Positions 52,284 through 61,450 of a DNA stretch of 64,000 bases are shown here, one piece after another (position 1 is the first letter of the stretch; each line of letters starts with the position of its first letter). The notes under the pieces were generated by a model. That model saw only the letters and a list, made by a program, of their open reading frames with translations, ran no database searches and had not been told where the DNA came from. This stretch comes from Longimonas halophila (GTDB lineage: Bacteria > Bacteroidota > Rhodothermia > Rhodothermales > Salinibacteraceae), in contig NZ_PDEP01000003.1 in assembly GCF_002554705.1 (NCBI RefSeq), forward strand, positions 62,001-126,000, read 5' to 3'. The position numbers were made by a program, and so were the translations under genes.

Positions 52284-55200
52284 ATGTTCGACGCCCTTAT
52301 CAAGTCTGTTGTCAAGCAGCGCGTACTCGTTCTGCTTCTTACCGCGGCGCTGGCCGGGTGGGGGCTCTACAGCTGGCGTGCGGTGCCGCTGGATGCCTAC
52401 CCTGAGCTCACAAACAAGCAGGTCCAGATCCTGACCGAAGCGCCGGGCCTTTCGCCGGTGGAGATGGAGCAGTCGGTAACCTATCCCATCGAAACGAGCA
52501 TGGCCAGCCTGCCGGGCGTGGTCGAAAACCGATCGCTGAGTCAGTTTGGCCTGAGCGTGGTTACGCTTGTGTTCGAGGAAGATACCGACATCTACTTTGC
52601 ACGGCAGCTGGTCTTCGAGCGGCTTAGCCAGGTGCGCGATCAGCTCCCCGGCACTGCCCAGCCCGCCATGGCCCCCGTGACCACCGCTCTGGGCGAGATC
52701 TACCAGTACGCCCTCCGCGATGCCCCGGGCGACGCGCACACGTACTCTCCTCGTGAGCTACGTACCATGCAGGACTGGATCCTGCGGCCCGAGCTGCGCA
52801 CCGTTCCTGGCGTGGTAGAGGCCAACTCGCTGGGCGGGTTTGTGAAGCAGTATCACGTGCTGTTCGATCCGGAAGCACTTGTCAACCAGCGCATTACGCT
52901 CGACCAGGCCTACGAGGCCCTGCGCCAGAGCAACCGAAATGCCGGCGGCCAATACATCGAGCGGCGCGATCAGCAGTTTGTCGTGCGCGGCATCGGGCGG
53001 CTGGGGGCGGAGTCGGGCAACGTGATAACCGACATTCGCAACACGGTCATCACGAGCCGAAACGGCACCCCGATCCTCGTCAGCGATGTGGCCGATGTGG
53101 AGATCGGCTCGCCGATGCGAAGCGGTGGCGCTTCGATGAACGGCGAAGGCGAAGTCGTTACCGGCATCGTGCTGATGCAGCGCGGTGCCAATGCACAGGA
53201 GGTCGTGGACAACGTCGAATCCAAGATGGAGGAGCTGAAGCAGGCGCTCCCCCCCGGCGTGCAGGTCGACGTCTTCTACAACCGCAACACCCTCGTTCTG
53301 GAGGCCATCGGCACAATCACCGGCAGCCTGATGATTGGCGTTCTGCTCGTCGTTCTCGTGCTCCTGACGTTCCTGGGCGACTGGCGCTCGGCGCTCATTG
53401 TAAGCCTCATTCTGCCGCTGACGGCGCTCATCACGTTCATCCTGATGTACTACTTCGGCTTCAAGGCCAACCTGATGAGCCTTGGCGGACTGGCCATCGG
53501 GCTCGGCATGTTCGTGGATGGGGCGATCGTGATGGTGGAGAACATCTACCGGATGCGCGAGGAGAACCCGACCGAGTCCATTGGGCTCATTGTGGTGCGC
53601 GCCGGGCGCGAGGTGGCGCGGCCTATCGCTTTTGCTGTGGGAGTTGTCATCGCCGTGTTCTTGCCGCTTTTTACCCTGCAGCAGATGGAAGGCCGCATGT
53701 TCAGCCCGCTGGCCTTCACGGTTTCGTTTGCGCTGCTGGCCTCCCTCTTCTTGGCGCTCACCATGGCTCCCGCGCTTAGCTCGTACCTGCTAAAGAACGT
53801 AGGCTCAGGTACAACGGGCTTCTTTGGCTCAAATGGAAAGCAGAAGGCTGCAGCGGGTGATGCTGCAAGAGCCGACATTACAGAAGACGACGCTGCCGAG
53901 CGCAATCCGGTTGTGCGTTTCGCCAAACGGATCTACCTCCCACTGCTCGATGGCGCGCTCCAGCGGAAGGGGCTGACGCTTGCCCTGGCTGGAGCGACCC
54001 TCGCTGTGGGCATCGGCGTCTACACGATCACCGGCTCCGAGTTTGCCCCGCAAATGGAAGAAGGCGCCATCGCTATCCAGGCCGCCATGAAGCCCTCTGC
54101 GGCGCTAAGCACCACCCAGCGCGTGCAGTCGCAGGTGGAGGCGGCGCTGCTGGAGTTTCCCGAAGTAGCGGATGCGGTGAGTAAAACCGGACGCCCCGAG
54201 GTGGCCACCGACCCCATGGGCCAAGAACTCTCAGATATGATTGTGAACCTGACTCCGCGTGACACGTGGCGCTACGACTCGAAAGAGGCGCTCGTGAATG
54301 CGCTCCGCGAACGGCTCGACCAGATGCCGGGCGCCCGGTTCTCGTTTACCCAGCCCATCGCGCTGCGCCTCGACGAGATGGTCAGCGGCGTAAAGAGCCA
54401 GGTCGCTGTCAAGATCTATGGCGAGGACCTCGGCGAGTTGGAGCGGCTGGGCGACGAGGTCGCCGACGTGCTGCGCTCCGTTCCCGGCCATGCCGATGTG
54501 GCCCCCGAACAGGTGGCGGGCTTCGGCTATCTGGAAGTTGACATCCGCCGCGCCGATGCCGCCCGCTACGGACTCTCGGTGGATGCGGTGCAGCGCACCC
54601 TTGCACTGGCCGTCGGCGGTGAGCGGGTCACCGAAGTGCTGGAAGGCGACCGCCGCTTCGATCTCATTGGCCGGTTTGCCGACACCGACCGCAACTCGGC
54701 TGAAGCCGTCCGAGATGTGCCGCTGTTTACGCCAGACGGGACGCAGATCCGTTTGCAAGACGTAGCCACCGTGCGTCTCACGCAGGGGCCGGCGCAGGTA
54801 AGCCGCGAGCAGGGGAAGCGCAAGCTGACCGTCGAATCCAACGTTACTGGGCGTGACATTGGCAGCTTTGTGGAAGAGGCGCAGTCCGCCGTACAGGCAC
54901 AAGTTAGCCTGCCCCCCGGCTACCTGATCGATTGGGGCGGGCAGTTTGAGAATCAGGAGCGCGCGAACGACCGCCTCTTGCTGATTATGCCGATTACGCT
55001 GGCTATTGTGTTCATGCTGCTGTACATGACGTTCAACTCCGCCAAGCAAGCGATGCTCGTGTTCCTCAACATCCCGGTCTCGGTGGTGGGCGGCATTGTG
55101 GTGCTCTGGGCGATGGGCCTGTACATGAGCGTACCGGCTTCGGTCGGATTCATCGCCCTGCTGGGCATCGCCGTGCAGAACGGCATCGTGATGATCTCTT

Positions 55201-55529
55201 TCATCGATGAGCTTCGGATGCAAGGCCGGTCGTTCTACGACGCGGTGCGCGAGGGCGCGATGCTACGCCTCCGCCCCATTCTGATGACAGGCATGACCAC
55301 GCTATTGGGGCTACTGCCCCTGCTGTTTGCCACCGGCATCGGCTCCGACGTGCAACGTCCGCTTGCGGCGGTGGTGGTGGGCGGGCTCTTCACGCTGCTG
55401 GTCTCCACGCTGCTTCTGCTTCCTACGCTCTACGTGCTGTTCAACCCGTCGGCACAGCCTACCTCTGAGATCGACCAGGCCATTGAATCTGCCGAACCCG
55501 CCTCTGCTTCCAGCCAGACAAATGGTTGA
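52284..55529 (+). CDS. RND efflux transporter, CusA/CzcA heavy-metal family
   Basis: 1081 residues, full length. N-terminal MFDALIKSVVKQRVLVLLLT, VPLDAYPELTNKQVQILTEA and LGEIYQYALRD are HME-type features; the fourth helix carries GLAIGLGMFVDGAIVMVENI with the proton-relay Asp. Two large porter domains and 12 membrane helices. A proton-driven pump expelling metal ions across both membranes. Whether Cu/Ag or Co/Zn/Cd is not settled from sequence. Confidence 0.94.
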   Translation: MFDALIKSVVKQRVLVLLLTAALAGWGLYSWRAVPLDAYPELTNKQVQILTEAPGLSPVEMEQSVTYPIETSMASLPGVVENRSLSQFGLSVVTLVFEEDTDIYFARQLVFERLSQVRDQLPGTAQPAMAPVTTALGEIYQYALRDAPGDAHTYSPRELRTMQDWILRPELRTVPGVVEANSLGGFVKQYHVLFDPEALVNQRITLDQAYEALRQSNRNAGGQYIERRDQQFVVRGIGRLGAESGNVITDIRNTVITSRNGTPILVSDVADVEIGSPMRSGGASMNGEGEVVTGIVLMQRGANAQEVVDNVESKMEELKQALPPGVQVDVFYNRNTLVLEAIGTITGSLMIGVLLVVLVLLTFLGDWRSALIVSLILPLTALITFILMYYFGFKANLMSLGGLAIGLGMFVDGAIVMVENIYRMREENPTESIGLIVVRAGREVARPIAFAVGVVIAVFLPLFTLQQMEGRMFSPLAFTVSFALLASLFLALTMAPALSSYLLKNVGSGTTGFFGSNGKQKAAAGDAARADITEDDAAERNPVVRFAKRIYLPLLDGALQRKGLTLALAGATLAVGIGVYTITGSEFAPQMEEGAIAIQAAMKPSAALSTTQRVQSQVEAALLEFPEVADAVSKTGRPEVATDPMGQELSDMIVNLTPRDTWRYDSKEALVNALRERLDQMPGARFSFTQPIALRLDEMVSGVKSQVAVKIYGEDLGELERLGDEVADVLRSVPGHADVAPEQVAGFGYLEVDIRRADAARYGLSVDAVQRTLALAVGGERVTEVLEGDRRFDLIGRFADTDRNSAEAVRDVPLFTPDGTQIRLQDVATVRLTQGPAQVSREQGKRKLTVESNVTGRDIGSFVEEAQSAVQAQVSLPPGYLIDWGGQFENQERANDRLLLIMPITLAIVFMLLYMTFNSAKQAMLVFLNIPVSVVGGIVVLWAMGLYMSVPASVGFIALLGIAVQNGIVMISFIDELRMQGRSFYDAVREGAMLRLRPILMTGMTTLLGLLPLLFATGIGSDVQRPLAAVVVGGLFTLLVSTLLLLPTLYVLFNPSAQPTSEIDQAIESAEPASASSQTNG

Positions 55530-55583
55530 CCCCGCCGACTCCGCACCCCTCCCGTATGCTTCCCACCAACACCCGATACGCTT

Positions 55584-55922
55584 ATGCAGATGATTGTTGC
55601 CTACATCCGCCCTCGCATGCGCGACGCCGTCGTCAACCAGCTTCGCAAGATGAAGGTGCCGGGGGCCAGCTTGAGCACCGTCGAGGGCTTTGGCCACGAG
55701 GCCGACCCGGAGGGGAAGCGCACGTATGACGAGGCGGTCACGCCCTACGTCAAAAAACTCAAGCTGGAGATCGTCTGCCACGACGACCGCATCGACGAAA
55801 TTACAGCGGCCATTGCCGATCACGCACGTACAGGCCGCCGGGGCGATGGAAAGATTTTCGTGCTGCCCGTCCGCCACGCGCTCGACATTCGCACGCCTCG
55901 CACAGGCCCCGATGTCATTTGA
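55584..55922 (+). CDS. PII-like signalling protein in a metal-efflux operon
   Basis: 112 residues. The PII fold is visible: MIVAYIRPRMRDAVVNQLRK, a T-loop region (GFGHEADPEGKRTYDEAVTP), KLKLEIVCHDDRIDEITAAI, and the B-loop HARTGRRGDGKIFVLPV. It lacks the Tyr modified in GlnB. PII-like genes at the end of CzcA/CusA operons have been described as PII-NZ. Probably a cytoplasmic sensor that adjusts the pump. It is 54 nt after the pump gene. Confidence 0.92.
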   Translation: MQMIVAYIRPRMRDAVVNQLRKMKVPGASLSTVEGFGHEADPEGKRTYDEAVTPYVKKLKLEIVCHDDRIDEITAAIADHARTGRRGDGKIFVLPVRHALDIRTPRTGPDVI

Positions 55923-55984
55923 CTGACATCTTCCCGGCAGATGGTGCATTCCGTCTTCTCTTAGCCATTTAACGCACAATCGCC

Positions 55985-56533
55985 ATGAACGCTGCTCACG
56001 CTCATCTCGTCCTAAATCACATTCCACTGTTGGGACTGCTCTTCGGTACAGTGCTGCTGGCCTACGGACAGTGGCGCACAAAAGAAGAGGTCCAAAAAGT
56101 CAGCCTTGCTCTCATTGCTTTTGCTGGTGTATCTACATTGGCGGTATACCTGACCGGCGAGCCTGCTGAGGAGATTGTTGAAGACCTTGCGCATGTCTCC
56201 TACGATGCACTGGAGGCCCACGAAGACATGGGCATCTATGCGCTCTGGGCCGGACTGCTCACGGGCGGCTCGTCAATTATTGCACTCGTGATTGGTGCCC
56301 TGCGCGGTCGACTGGCCCGCTGGTCGGTAGTATTCACGCTTGTGCTGGCTCTGGGTGCCGTCGGACTCATTGGCTACACGGCGAACCTGGGCGGCAAGAT
56401 CAGCCACCCGGAGCTGCGGGAGGAGCAAACCTCTCATGTTGAGTATGGAGCGGTGTGGCAAGAGCATGCGTCGGCGCAACGCACAACCGCATCCTCTGCG
56501 CAGCGTACCTGCTTATCCGCACGCTGCTCATAA
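55985..56533 (+). CDS. Four-helix membrane protein, DUF2231-like
   Basis: 182 residues. Opening HAHLVLNHIPLLGLLFGTVLLA, then helices VSLALIAFAGVSTLAVYLTG, YALWAGLLTGGSSIIALVIG and WSVVFTLVLALGAVGLIGYT; the conserved His and NHIP motif and GGKISHPELRE suggest metal or haem ligation at the membrane surface. It resembles DUF2231-type proteins. Last gene of the efflux operon (62 nt after the PII gene). Confidence 0.7.
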   Translation: MNAAHAHLVLNHIPLLGLLFGTVLLAYGQWRTKEEVQKVSLALIAFAGVSTLAVYLTGEPAEEIVEDLAHVSYDALEAHEDMGIYALWAGLLTGGSSIIALVIGALRGRLARWSVVFTLVLALGAVGLIGYTANLGGKISHPELREEQTSHVEYGAVWQEHASAQRTTASSAQRTCLSARCS

Positions 56534-56546
56534 CCCGCCCCGCTCC

Positions 56547-57926
56547 ATGTCCGACCTCTTCGACGCGCAGGCCGATGCCGCCCGCGAAGCCAACGCCCCG
56601 CTCGCCGACCGCATGCGTCCGCGTACGCTGGATGAGTTCGTGGGCCAAGATCACATCCTGGGCGAAGGCAAGCTGCTGCACCGCGCTATTGAGGCCGATC
56701 GCGTGACGTCGGTGCTGTTTTATGGGCCGCCGGGCACAGGCAAAACGACGCTGGCGCGCATCATCGCGAACACGACCAAGGCGCACTTTACGTCGATGAA
56801 TGCGGTCCTCTCGGGCGTGAAAGACATCCGCGAGGCGATCCAGAAGGCCGAAAACCGGCTGCGACACCATCAGCAGCGCACGATTCTGTTTATCGATGAG
56901 GTGCACCGCTTCAACAAATCGCAGCAGGATGCGCTGCTTCCGCATGTCGAAAACGGAACCGTCGTGTTCATTGGGGCCACAACCGAGAACCCGTACTTCG
57001 AGGTGAACAACGCGCTCGTGAGCCGCTCGCGGGTGTTTGAGCTGCATCCGCTGGATGAAGAAGCCCTCGCCCGCATCGCCGATATGGCCCTGTCGGATGC
57101 CGAACGGGGCTACGGCGACCGCGATGTGCATCTCACCCAAGAGGCCCGTGCACATCTCGTTGATACGGCGAACGGCGACGCCCGGTCGGTGCTCAACGCG
57201 CTGGAATTAGCAGTCGAGACCACCCCGCCCGATGACAACGGCGTGATTCGCATCACGCTGAACGTGGCCGAGGAGAGCATCCAGCAGCGCGCTGTGCTCT
57301 ACGACAAGGAGGGCGATGCGCATTTTGACACGATCAGCGCGTTCATCAAGAGCCTGCGCGGCTCCGACCCCGACGCTGCGCTCTACTGGCTGGCGCGCAT
57401 GGTGTACGCCGGCGAGGATCCGCGCTTCATCTTGCGGCGCATGCTCATCTTTGCCGCCGAAGACATCGGTCTGGCGGATCCCCAGGCACTCACGTTGGCC
57501 GAGAGTGCGTCGCGGGCGTTTGGCTACGTGGGCATGCCCGAGGGCCAGTTCCTCCTGGCCGAGTGCTGCCTCTACCTGGCCACCGCCCCCAAGAGCAACA
57601 CCTCGTTTGCGTACTTCGATGCGCTCTCGTTTGTGCGCGACGAGCAGACTGGCGACGTACCTACGCATCTCAAGGACCCGAGCCGCGACAAGGAGGGACT
57701 CGGCCACGGCGAGGGCTACAAGTATCCGCACGCCTACCGCCAGCACTACACCCCGCAGCAGTACCTGCCCGACACCATGCAGGGCACCTACTTCTACGCG
57801 CCCAGCGAGCAGGGCTACGAGGAAACGGTGGCGCAGCGCCTGCAGGCGTTCCGCGAACGCGACTTCGACGAGGATGTGGTCAAGCGCGCCGAGCGCTATG
57901 CGGAGGCGGCGCGGGATGACTTGTAG
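56547..57926 (+). CDS. rarA: Replication-associated recombination protein A (RarA/MgsA)
   Basis: 459 residues from ATG 56547. AAA+ Walker A VLFYGPPGTGKTTLARII, Walker B TILFIDEVHRFNKSQQDALL, sensor 1 FIGATTENPYFEVN, then the MgsA C-terminal helical domain (DAALYWLARMVYAGEDPRFI; PKSNTSFAYFDAL; YKYPHAY). It acts at stalled replication forks as a tetramer. It starts 13 nt after the DUF2231-like gene stop. Confidence 0.96.
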   Translation: MSDLFDAQADAAREANAPLADRMRPRTLDEFVGQDHILGEGKLLHRAIEADRVTSVLFYGPPGTGKTTLARIIANTTKAHFTSMNAVLSGVKDIREAIQKAENRLRHHQQRTILFIDEVHRFNKSQQDALLPHVENGTVVFIGATTENPYFEVNNALVSRSRVFELHPLDEEALARIADMALSDAERGYGDRDVHLTQEARAHLVDTANGDARSVLNALELAVETTPPDDNGVIRITLNVAEESIQQRAVLYDKEGDAHFDTISAFIKSLRGSDPDAALYWLARMVYAGEDPRFILRRMLIFAAEDIGLADPQALTLAESASRAFGYVGMPEGQFLLAECCLYLATAPKSNTSFAYFDALSFVRDEQTGDVPTHLKDPSRDKEGLGHGEGYKYPHAYRQHYTPQQYLPDTMQGTYFYAPSEQGYEETVAQRLQAFRERDFDEDVVKRAERYAEAARDDL

Positions 57927-57938
57927 GTCGAGACCACC

Positions 57939-57985
57939 CTGAACCCGATTCCGCCCCGGCTCGTTAGCCTCACACATCTTTCATG
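57939..57985 (+). promoter_or_regulatory. 47-nt shared upstream element, copy 1
   Basis: Begins CTGAACCCGATTCCGCC and ends TTAGCCTCACACATCTTTCATG; 42 of 47 positions match copy 2 at 58693. It ends 22 nt before the MNT-like start codon, the same spacing as copies 2 and 3. Likely promoter plus 5' leader. Confidence 0.6.
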
Positions 57986-58007
57986 GTACTTACATCCCCC
58001 TTCTGGT

Positions 58008-58307
58008 ATGGATATAACAACGCGTTCTGACGCGCTTGACACCTTAGTAAACCGTGTGCAGCAGATCCTTCCTGCCGAGGTTTACCTGCTCGATGCGCAT
58101 CCGTACGAGAGTGACGATGGCAACTTGCATATCGCGGTCATCGCAGATGCAGATGATGACATGCTCAATGGGGCCCAGCCCGCAATTGCTTCGGCGGTTG
58201 AAGAAGCAAACATTGCTCTCGGGTTCAATCCGCTTCTGGTATATCATATCGGTCAGCGCCATAATCAACTTGCCTCGATAGCAGAGAAAGAAGGAATACG
58301 GTTGTGA
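58008..58307 (+). CDS. MNT-like nucleotidyltransferase-fold protein, degenerate
   Basis: 99 residues. Size and position (immediately before a HEPN gene) fit the minimal nucleotidyltransferase antitoxin family, but the catalytic GS...DxD pattern is not preserved: the equivalent stretch reads VYLLDAHPYESDDGNLHIAV. The end IGQRHNQLASIAEKEGIRL resembles MNT tails. Likely inactive as an AMPylating enzyme. Overlaps the HEPN start by 4 nt (GTGA). Confidence 0.65.
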   Translation: MDITTRSDALDTLVNRVQQILPAEVYLLDAHPYESDDGNLHIAVIADADDDMLNGAQPAIASAVEEANIALGFNPLLVYHIGQRHNQLASIAEKEGIRL

Positions 58308-58669
58308 GTCAAATCTCGACATATGAATGGCTTGATAGTGCCAGCCGACGTCTGGGAGATGCTCGTCTCCTCGTTGCGCATGACCGTCCGGAAACAGCAC
58401 TCTCAAATGTGTACTTCGCTCTGTTTTATGCTTGCAAGGCTCTTCTTCTGCATAAGGACCACGATTACAAGACCCACAGTTCGGTTATAGGAAATATAGG
58501 GCGTTTTTCCAGCTACCGGACACGCCTTGATACTGGGCTTCCTGCACAACTGCAGACCGAGCGTGCACGCTGTGATTACGAACTGGTATCTTATCCACGG
58601 GCTTATGTCGAACGGAGGGTACGAGAAGCCCAATCTTTTATCGAAGCCTCTCAGGCGATTGTACAGTAG
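58304..58669 (+). CDS. HEPN domain protein (UPF0332-like)
   Basis: 121 residues starting at GTG 58304, translationally coupled to the MNT-like gene. NVYFALFYACKALLLHKDHD, KTHSSVIGNIGRF and RCDYELVSYPR follow the UPF0332/HEPN plan (MYFAAFYAAKALL; THSGVI; R..aDY). The Rx4-6H RNase motif is not seen. With its partner it looks like an MNT/HEPN toxin-antitoxin-type module; activity is uncertain. Confidence 0.82.
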   Translation: MSQISTYEWLDSASRRLGDARLLVAHDRPETALSNVYFALFYACKALLLHKDHDYKTHSSVIGNIGRFSSYRTRLDTGLPAQLQTERARCDYELVSYPRAYVERRVREAQSFIEASQAIVQ

Positions 58670-58692
58670 CATGCTTCGCCCCAGCGCTCCGA

Positions 58693-58739
58693 CTGAACCC
58701 GAGTCCGCCACCGCTCGTTAGCCTCACATATCCTTCATG
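58693..58739 (+). promoter_or_regulatory. 47-nt shared upstream element, copy 2
   Basis: Starts CTGAACCCGAGTCCGCC and ends TTAGCCTCACATATCCTTCATG, 22 nt before the first Uma2 start. Begins 24 nt past the HEPN stop. Confidence 0.6.
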
Positions 58740-58761
58740 AGCACACGCCTACGCATCTGCT

Positions 58762-59367
58762 ATGATTACTTCAGTCGATCCACCGCGCATCACGGTGCAT
58801 CCGTATCGCTTCACCTACGAGAAGGTGCTTGCCATGGCTGAAGCAGGCATGCTGCCGGAGCACGAACATGTAGAACTCATCGACGGACAGCTTATCCCTA
58901 TGACCCCCGTTAACCGTCCGCACTACAAATGCGTAAATCGCATGACGCGTCGCTTCGTCGTGGCCACAGAAGCAATAGATACAGCCGTCACGGTTAGCGT
59001 GCAAAACCCGCTGCACCTCGATGCGCACAACGTGCCGGAGCCAGACCTGACGCTTCTACGCGGACCCGATGCGGATGCGACCGCTGATGCGGCCCTGCTC
59101 GTCGTCGAAGTCTCGGACACGACCCTGGCCTACGACCGCGATACGAAGCTCCCGCTCTATGCCGAAGCCGAGCTCCCCGAGGTGTGGATCGTGAACCTGC
59201 AGGCGCGTCAGGTGGCGGTCTACCGCGAGCCGAAAGGCCCCGCATACGGGCTGCGGCGGCTGGTGGATGCAGAAGACATGCTCTCCATCAAGACCCTTCC
59301 GGATGCGGAGCCGATTGCTGTATCCGACATCTTGCCTCCTCCCGATGCCTCGGATGCGGATTCGTGA
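58762..59367 (+). CDS. Uma2 family protein (restriction-endonuclease-like fold), first copy
   Basis: 201 residues. RFTYEKVLAMAEAGMLPEHE, the acidic residue in VELIDGQLIPMTPVNRPHY, VPEPDLTLLRG, LLVVEVSDTTLAYDRDTKLPLYAEAELPEVWIVNL: the Uma2/DUF820 PD-(D/E)XK-like core (E-x-ID, PD, ExxxxT...K). Function of Uma2 proteins is not established; many are multi-copy. Paralogous to the gene at 60628. Confidence 0.93.
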   Translation: MITSVDPPRITVHPYRFTYEKVLAMAEAGMLPEHEHVELIDGQLIPMTPVNRPHYKCVNRMTRRFVVATEAIDTAVTVSVQNPLHLDAHNVPEPDLTLLRGPDADATADAALLVVEVSDTTLAYDRDTKLPLYAEAELPEVWIVNLQARQVAVYREPKGPAYGLRRLVDAEDMLSIKTLPDAEPIAVSDILPPPDASDADS

Positions 59368-59382
59368 GCGCCTGCCGCTCTC

Positions 59383-60456
59383 TTATGTCGCGGCTTCATC
59401 CCGCGTGCGAATGACGACGGTATTTGCAATGCGATCGTGGATACCCTGGCGGTTGGGATCCCAGTAGACCTGCGCAAAGCCCAGTAGTCCGGTCGCCAGC
59501 CCCGCCGCGTATCCCGCAAACCGGTTAAACGAGTTCCACAGCGTCATCGGATCGCCATCAAGGCGCACCACGCGCAGCCCGAGGAGCCACTTGCCCGGCG
59601 TTTGGCCGCTCCACCACGTCAGGAAGATCGTGAAGTAGACGCCAATCCACCCAATCGAGAGTCCAAAGTCGCGGGCGGTCGCTTTGATGTAGCTCCATAT
59701 GCTTGGGTTCTGAACCCGCTCACTCAGCGCTTCGTTGCGGTCTTCGAGGTCGTCGATGCGGTCGTCGGCATGGTCCAGTCGGCGTTCCAGCGCCTCAATC
59801 TGCGGTCCGGCGACGAACTCGGTCATGGCCGGGCGCAGGCTGTCGCGCACGGTGGTGTCGGATTCGGCGATGGCCTGCGCGTAGCGATTGACCAGCGCCG
59901 CCGCGTCGGCGCGGGCATCCGCCTGCATCGTGTCGGTGGGGGGTGGCATGGTGAGCAGTTCGCGCACCTCGGCAGGCATGAACGGGAGCTGCGCAAGCGC
60001 CTCTGGATCCACCCCGCTGGCTTGCAGTTCGGCGCGCATTTCGTTCATATGAGCCTGCTGCACCGAATCTGACACCGCAGAGGAGGGCTCCGGGATAGCT
60101 GCGCCTTCATTATCATCGTCGCCTTCGATAAGGGCGAGGACGGTGCCAAACAGAATCAGCGCGCCCACGAACGCGAGTGTCGCGCGCGCCCAGCGCTTCA
60201 ACGGACGGTCGATGCGCTGCCGCGTGGCCAGCCGAAAAAACAGAAACGCTACCACAATGCCGACCAGGAGGCCCGCCGCGTTGGCAATGATCGCAGCCAA
60301 CAGCAGATCAATAAGCAGCGCCACCAGCCGACGCGACGGTGTTGCGAGTTCTATGCCCAAGAGCGCCTCGTCCAACTCAAACGCATACGGGGTGATGCGG
60401 TCGCGCGGGTCGCGCGCCGGATCAGTGCCCTGCACATGGCGCGTAGCATCCGACAT
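59383..60456 (-). CDS. RDD family membrane protein with coiled-coil insert
   Basis: 357 residues from ATG 60456. The RDD pattern starts at ATPSRRLVALLIDLLLAAII; hydrophobic helices follow, then a soluble insert of about 140 residues with a coiled coil (LERRLDHADDRIDDLEDRNE), and a C-terminal membrane part with WWSGQTPGKWLLGLRVVRLD and RIANTVVIRTR. Function of RDD proteins is unknown (possible transporters). It lies on the opposite strand between the two Uma2 genes. Confidence 0.9.
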   Translation of the reverse strand: MSDATRHVQGTDPARDPRDRITPYAFELDEALLGIELATPSRRLVALLIDLLLAAIIANAAGLLVGIVVAFLFFRLATRQRIDRPLKRWARATLAFVGALILFGTVLALIEGDDDNEGAAIPEPSSAVSDSVQQAHMNEMRAELQASGVDPEALAQLPFMPAEVRELLTMPPPTDTMQADARADAAALVNRYAQAIAESDTTVRDSLRPAMTEFVAGPQIEALERRLDHADDRIDDLEDRNEALSERVQNPSIWSYIKATARDFGLSIGWIGVYFTIFLTWWSGQTPGKWLLGLRVVRLDGDPMTLWNSFNRFAGYAAGLATGLLGFAQVYWDPNRQGIHDRIANTVVIRTRDEAAT

Positions 60457-60558
60457 AGGCGGTTTACATTGGGGGTTGTACAGAATTGAGTGGATGCGCG
60501 TAACGTACAACACGCCGTGCGAGAACGCAAGCTCTGCACGCTGGCTCCGCCCCTTCAC

Positions 60559-60605
60559 CTGAACCCAACGTTATCCCAGTTCGTTATCCTTGCACATCCT
60601 TTACG
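60559..60605 (+). promoter_or_regulatory. 47-nt shared upstream element, copy 3 (divergent)
   Basis: Begins CTGAACCCAACGTTATCCC and ends TTCGTTATCCTTGCACATCC plus TTTACG. It keeps the length and spacing of copies 1 and 2 (22 nt before the ATG) but matches them less well in the middle. Confidence 0.45.
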
Positions 60606-60627
60606 GACCCAACATCATGCATCCGCT

Positions 60628-61251
60628 ATGACCACCCGAGTCGATTCGCCGCGTACCACCATGCGCCCGTATCGCTTTACGTACGAGGAGGTGCTTCGCA
60701 TCGCTGAAGCCGATATGCTGCGCAAACACGAGAATGTAGAACTGATCGACGGGCAGCTTATCCCCATGAGTCCAGTTGGAGATCCACACGTCAGTTGTGT
60801 AAATCATCTCACGCGCCTGCTCGTCGAACGCACAACATCCAACGTGATGGTCAGCGTGCAGAATCCGCTCCGAATCGACGCTCACAACGCTCCCGAGCCC
60901 GATGTCGTCGTAACTACACAGCACGATGGGGCTCCAACACCTGCCACCACGCTTCTCGTCGTTGAAGTTTCAGACACCACGCTCACCTACGACCGCGATG
61001 TCAAACTCCCCCTCTATGCCGAGGCCGAGATTCCGGAGGTGTGGATCGTAAACCTGGAGGCGCGCCAGGTGGAGGTCTATCGCGACCCCTCGGGCCCGGA
61101 TTATACCGTGCGCCTGCTGCGCGATGCCCCCGCGACGGTAGACGTTGCCGCGCTGCCCGACATCGCGCCGATGGCGGTCAGCAGTATGCTCCCACCTGAA
61201 GACGCCGCCAACGCCTCCCCCGAGCGCACTATCGACTCTGATTCTACATGA
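60628..61251 (+). CDS. Uma2 family protein, second copy
   Basis: 207 residues from ATG 60628. Same architecture as the first copy: YRFTYEEVLRIAEADMLRKH, VELIDGQLIPMSPVGDPHV, APEPDVVVTT and LLVVEVSDTTLTYDRDVKLP then LYAEAEIPEVWIVNLEARQV. The two proteins are clearly paralogous along their length, implying a duplication that also covered their upstream regions. Confidence 0.93.
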   Translation: MTTRVDSPRTTMRPYRFTYEEVLRIAEADMLRKHENVELIDGQLIPMSPVGDPHVSCVNHLTRLLVERTTSNVMVSVQNPLRIDAHNAPEPDVVVTTQHDGAPTPATTLLVVEVSDTTLTYDRDVKLPLYAEAEIPEVWIVNLEARQVEVYRDPSGPDYTVRLLRDAPATVDVAALPDIAPMAVSSMLPPEDAANASPERTIDSDST

Positions 61252-61450
61252 GCACGTACGACATCAACCGTGCCTTGTATCCCAGGGCCACGCCTGCGTC
61301 ACAGGTCGATGTTTGAGTTAGCAGCGCCCCTTGTCAGACGCTATCCTCTTGAGCGCCATCCGACGAATATCGCTCCGACTCCTTTCGGAGGAAAGATCTC
61401 CTGCATGCCCAGCAGCGGCCTTCATTTGATAGGCTTCCGCCATCTGTGCA

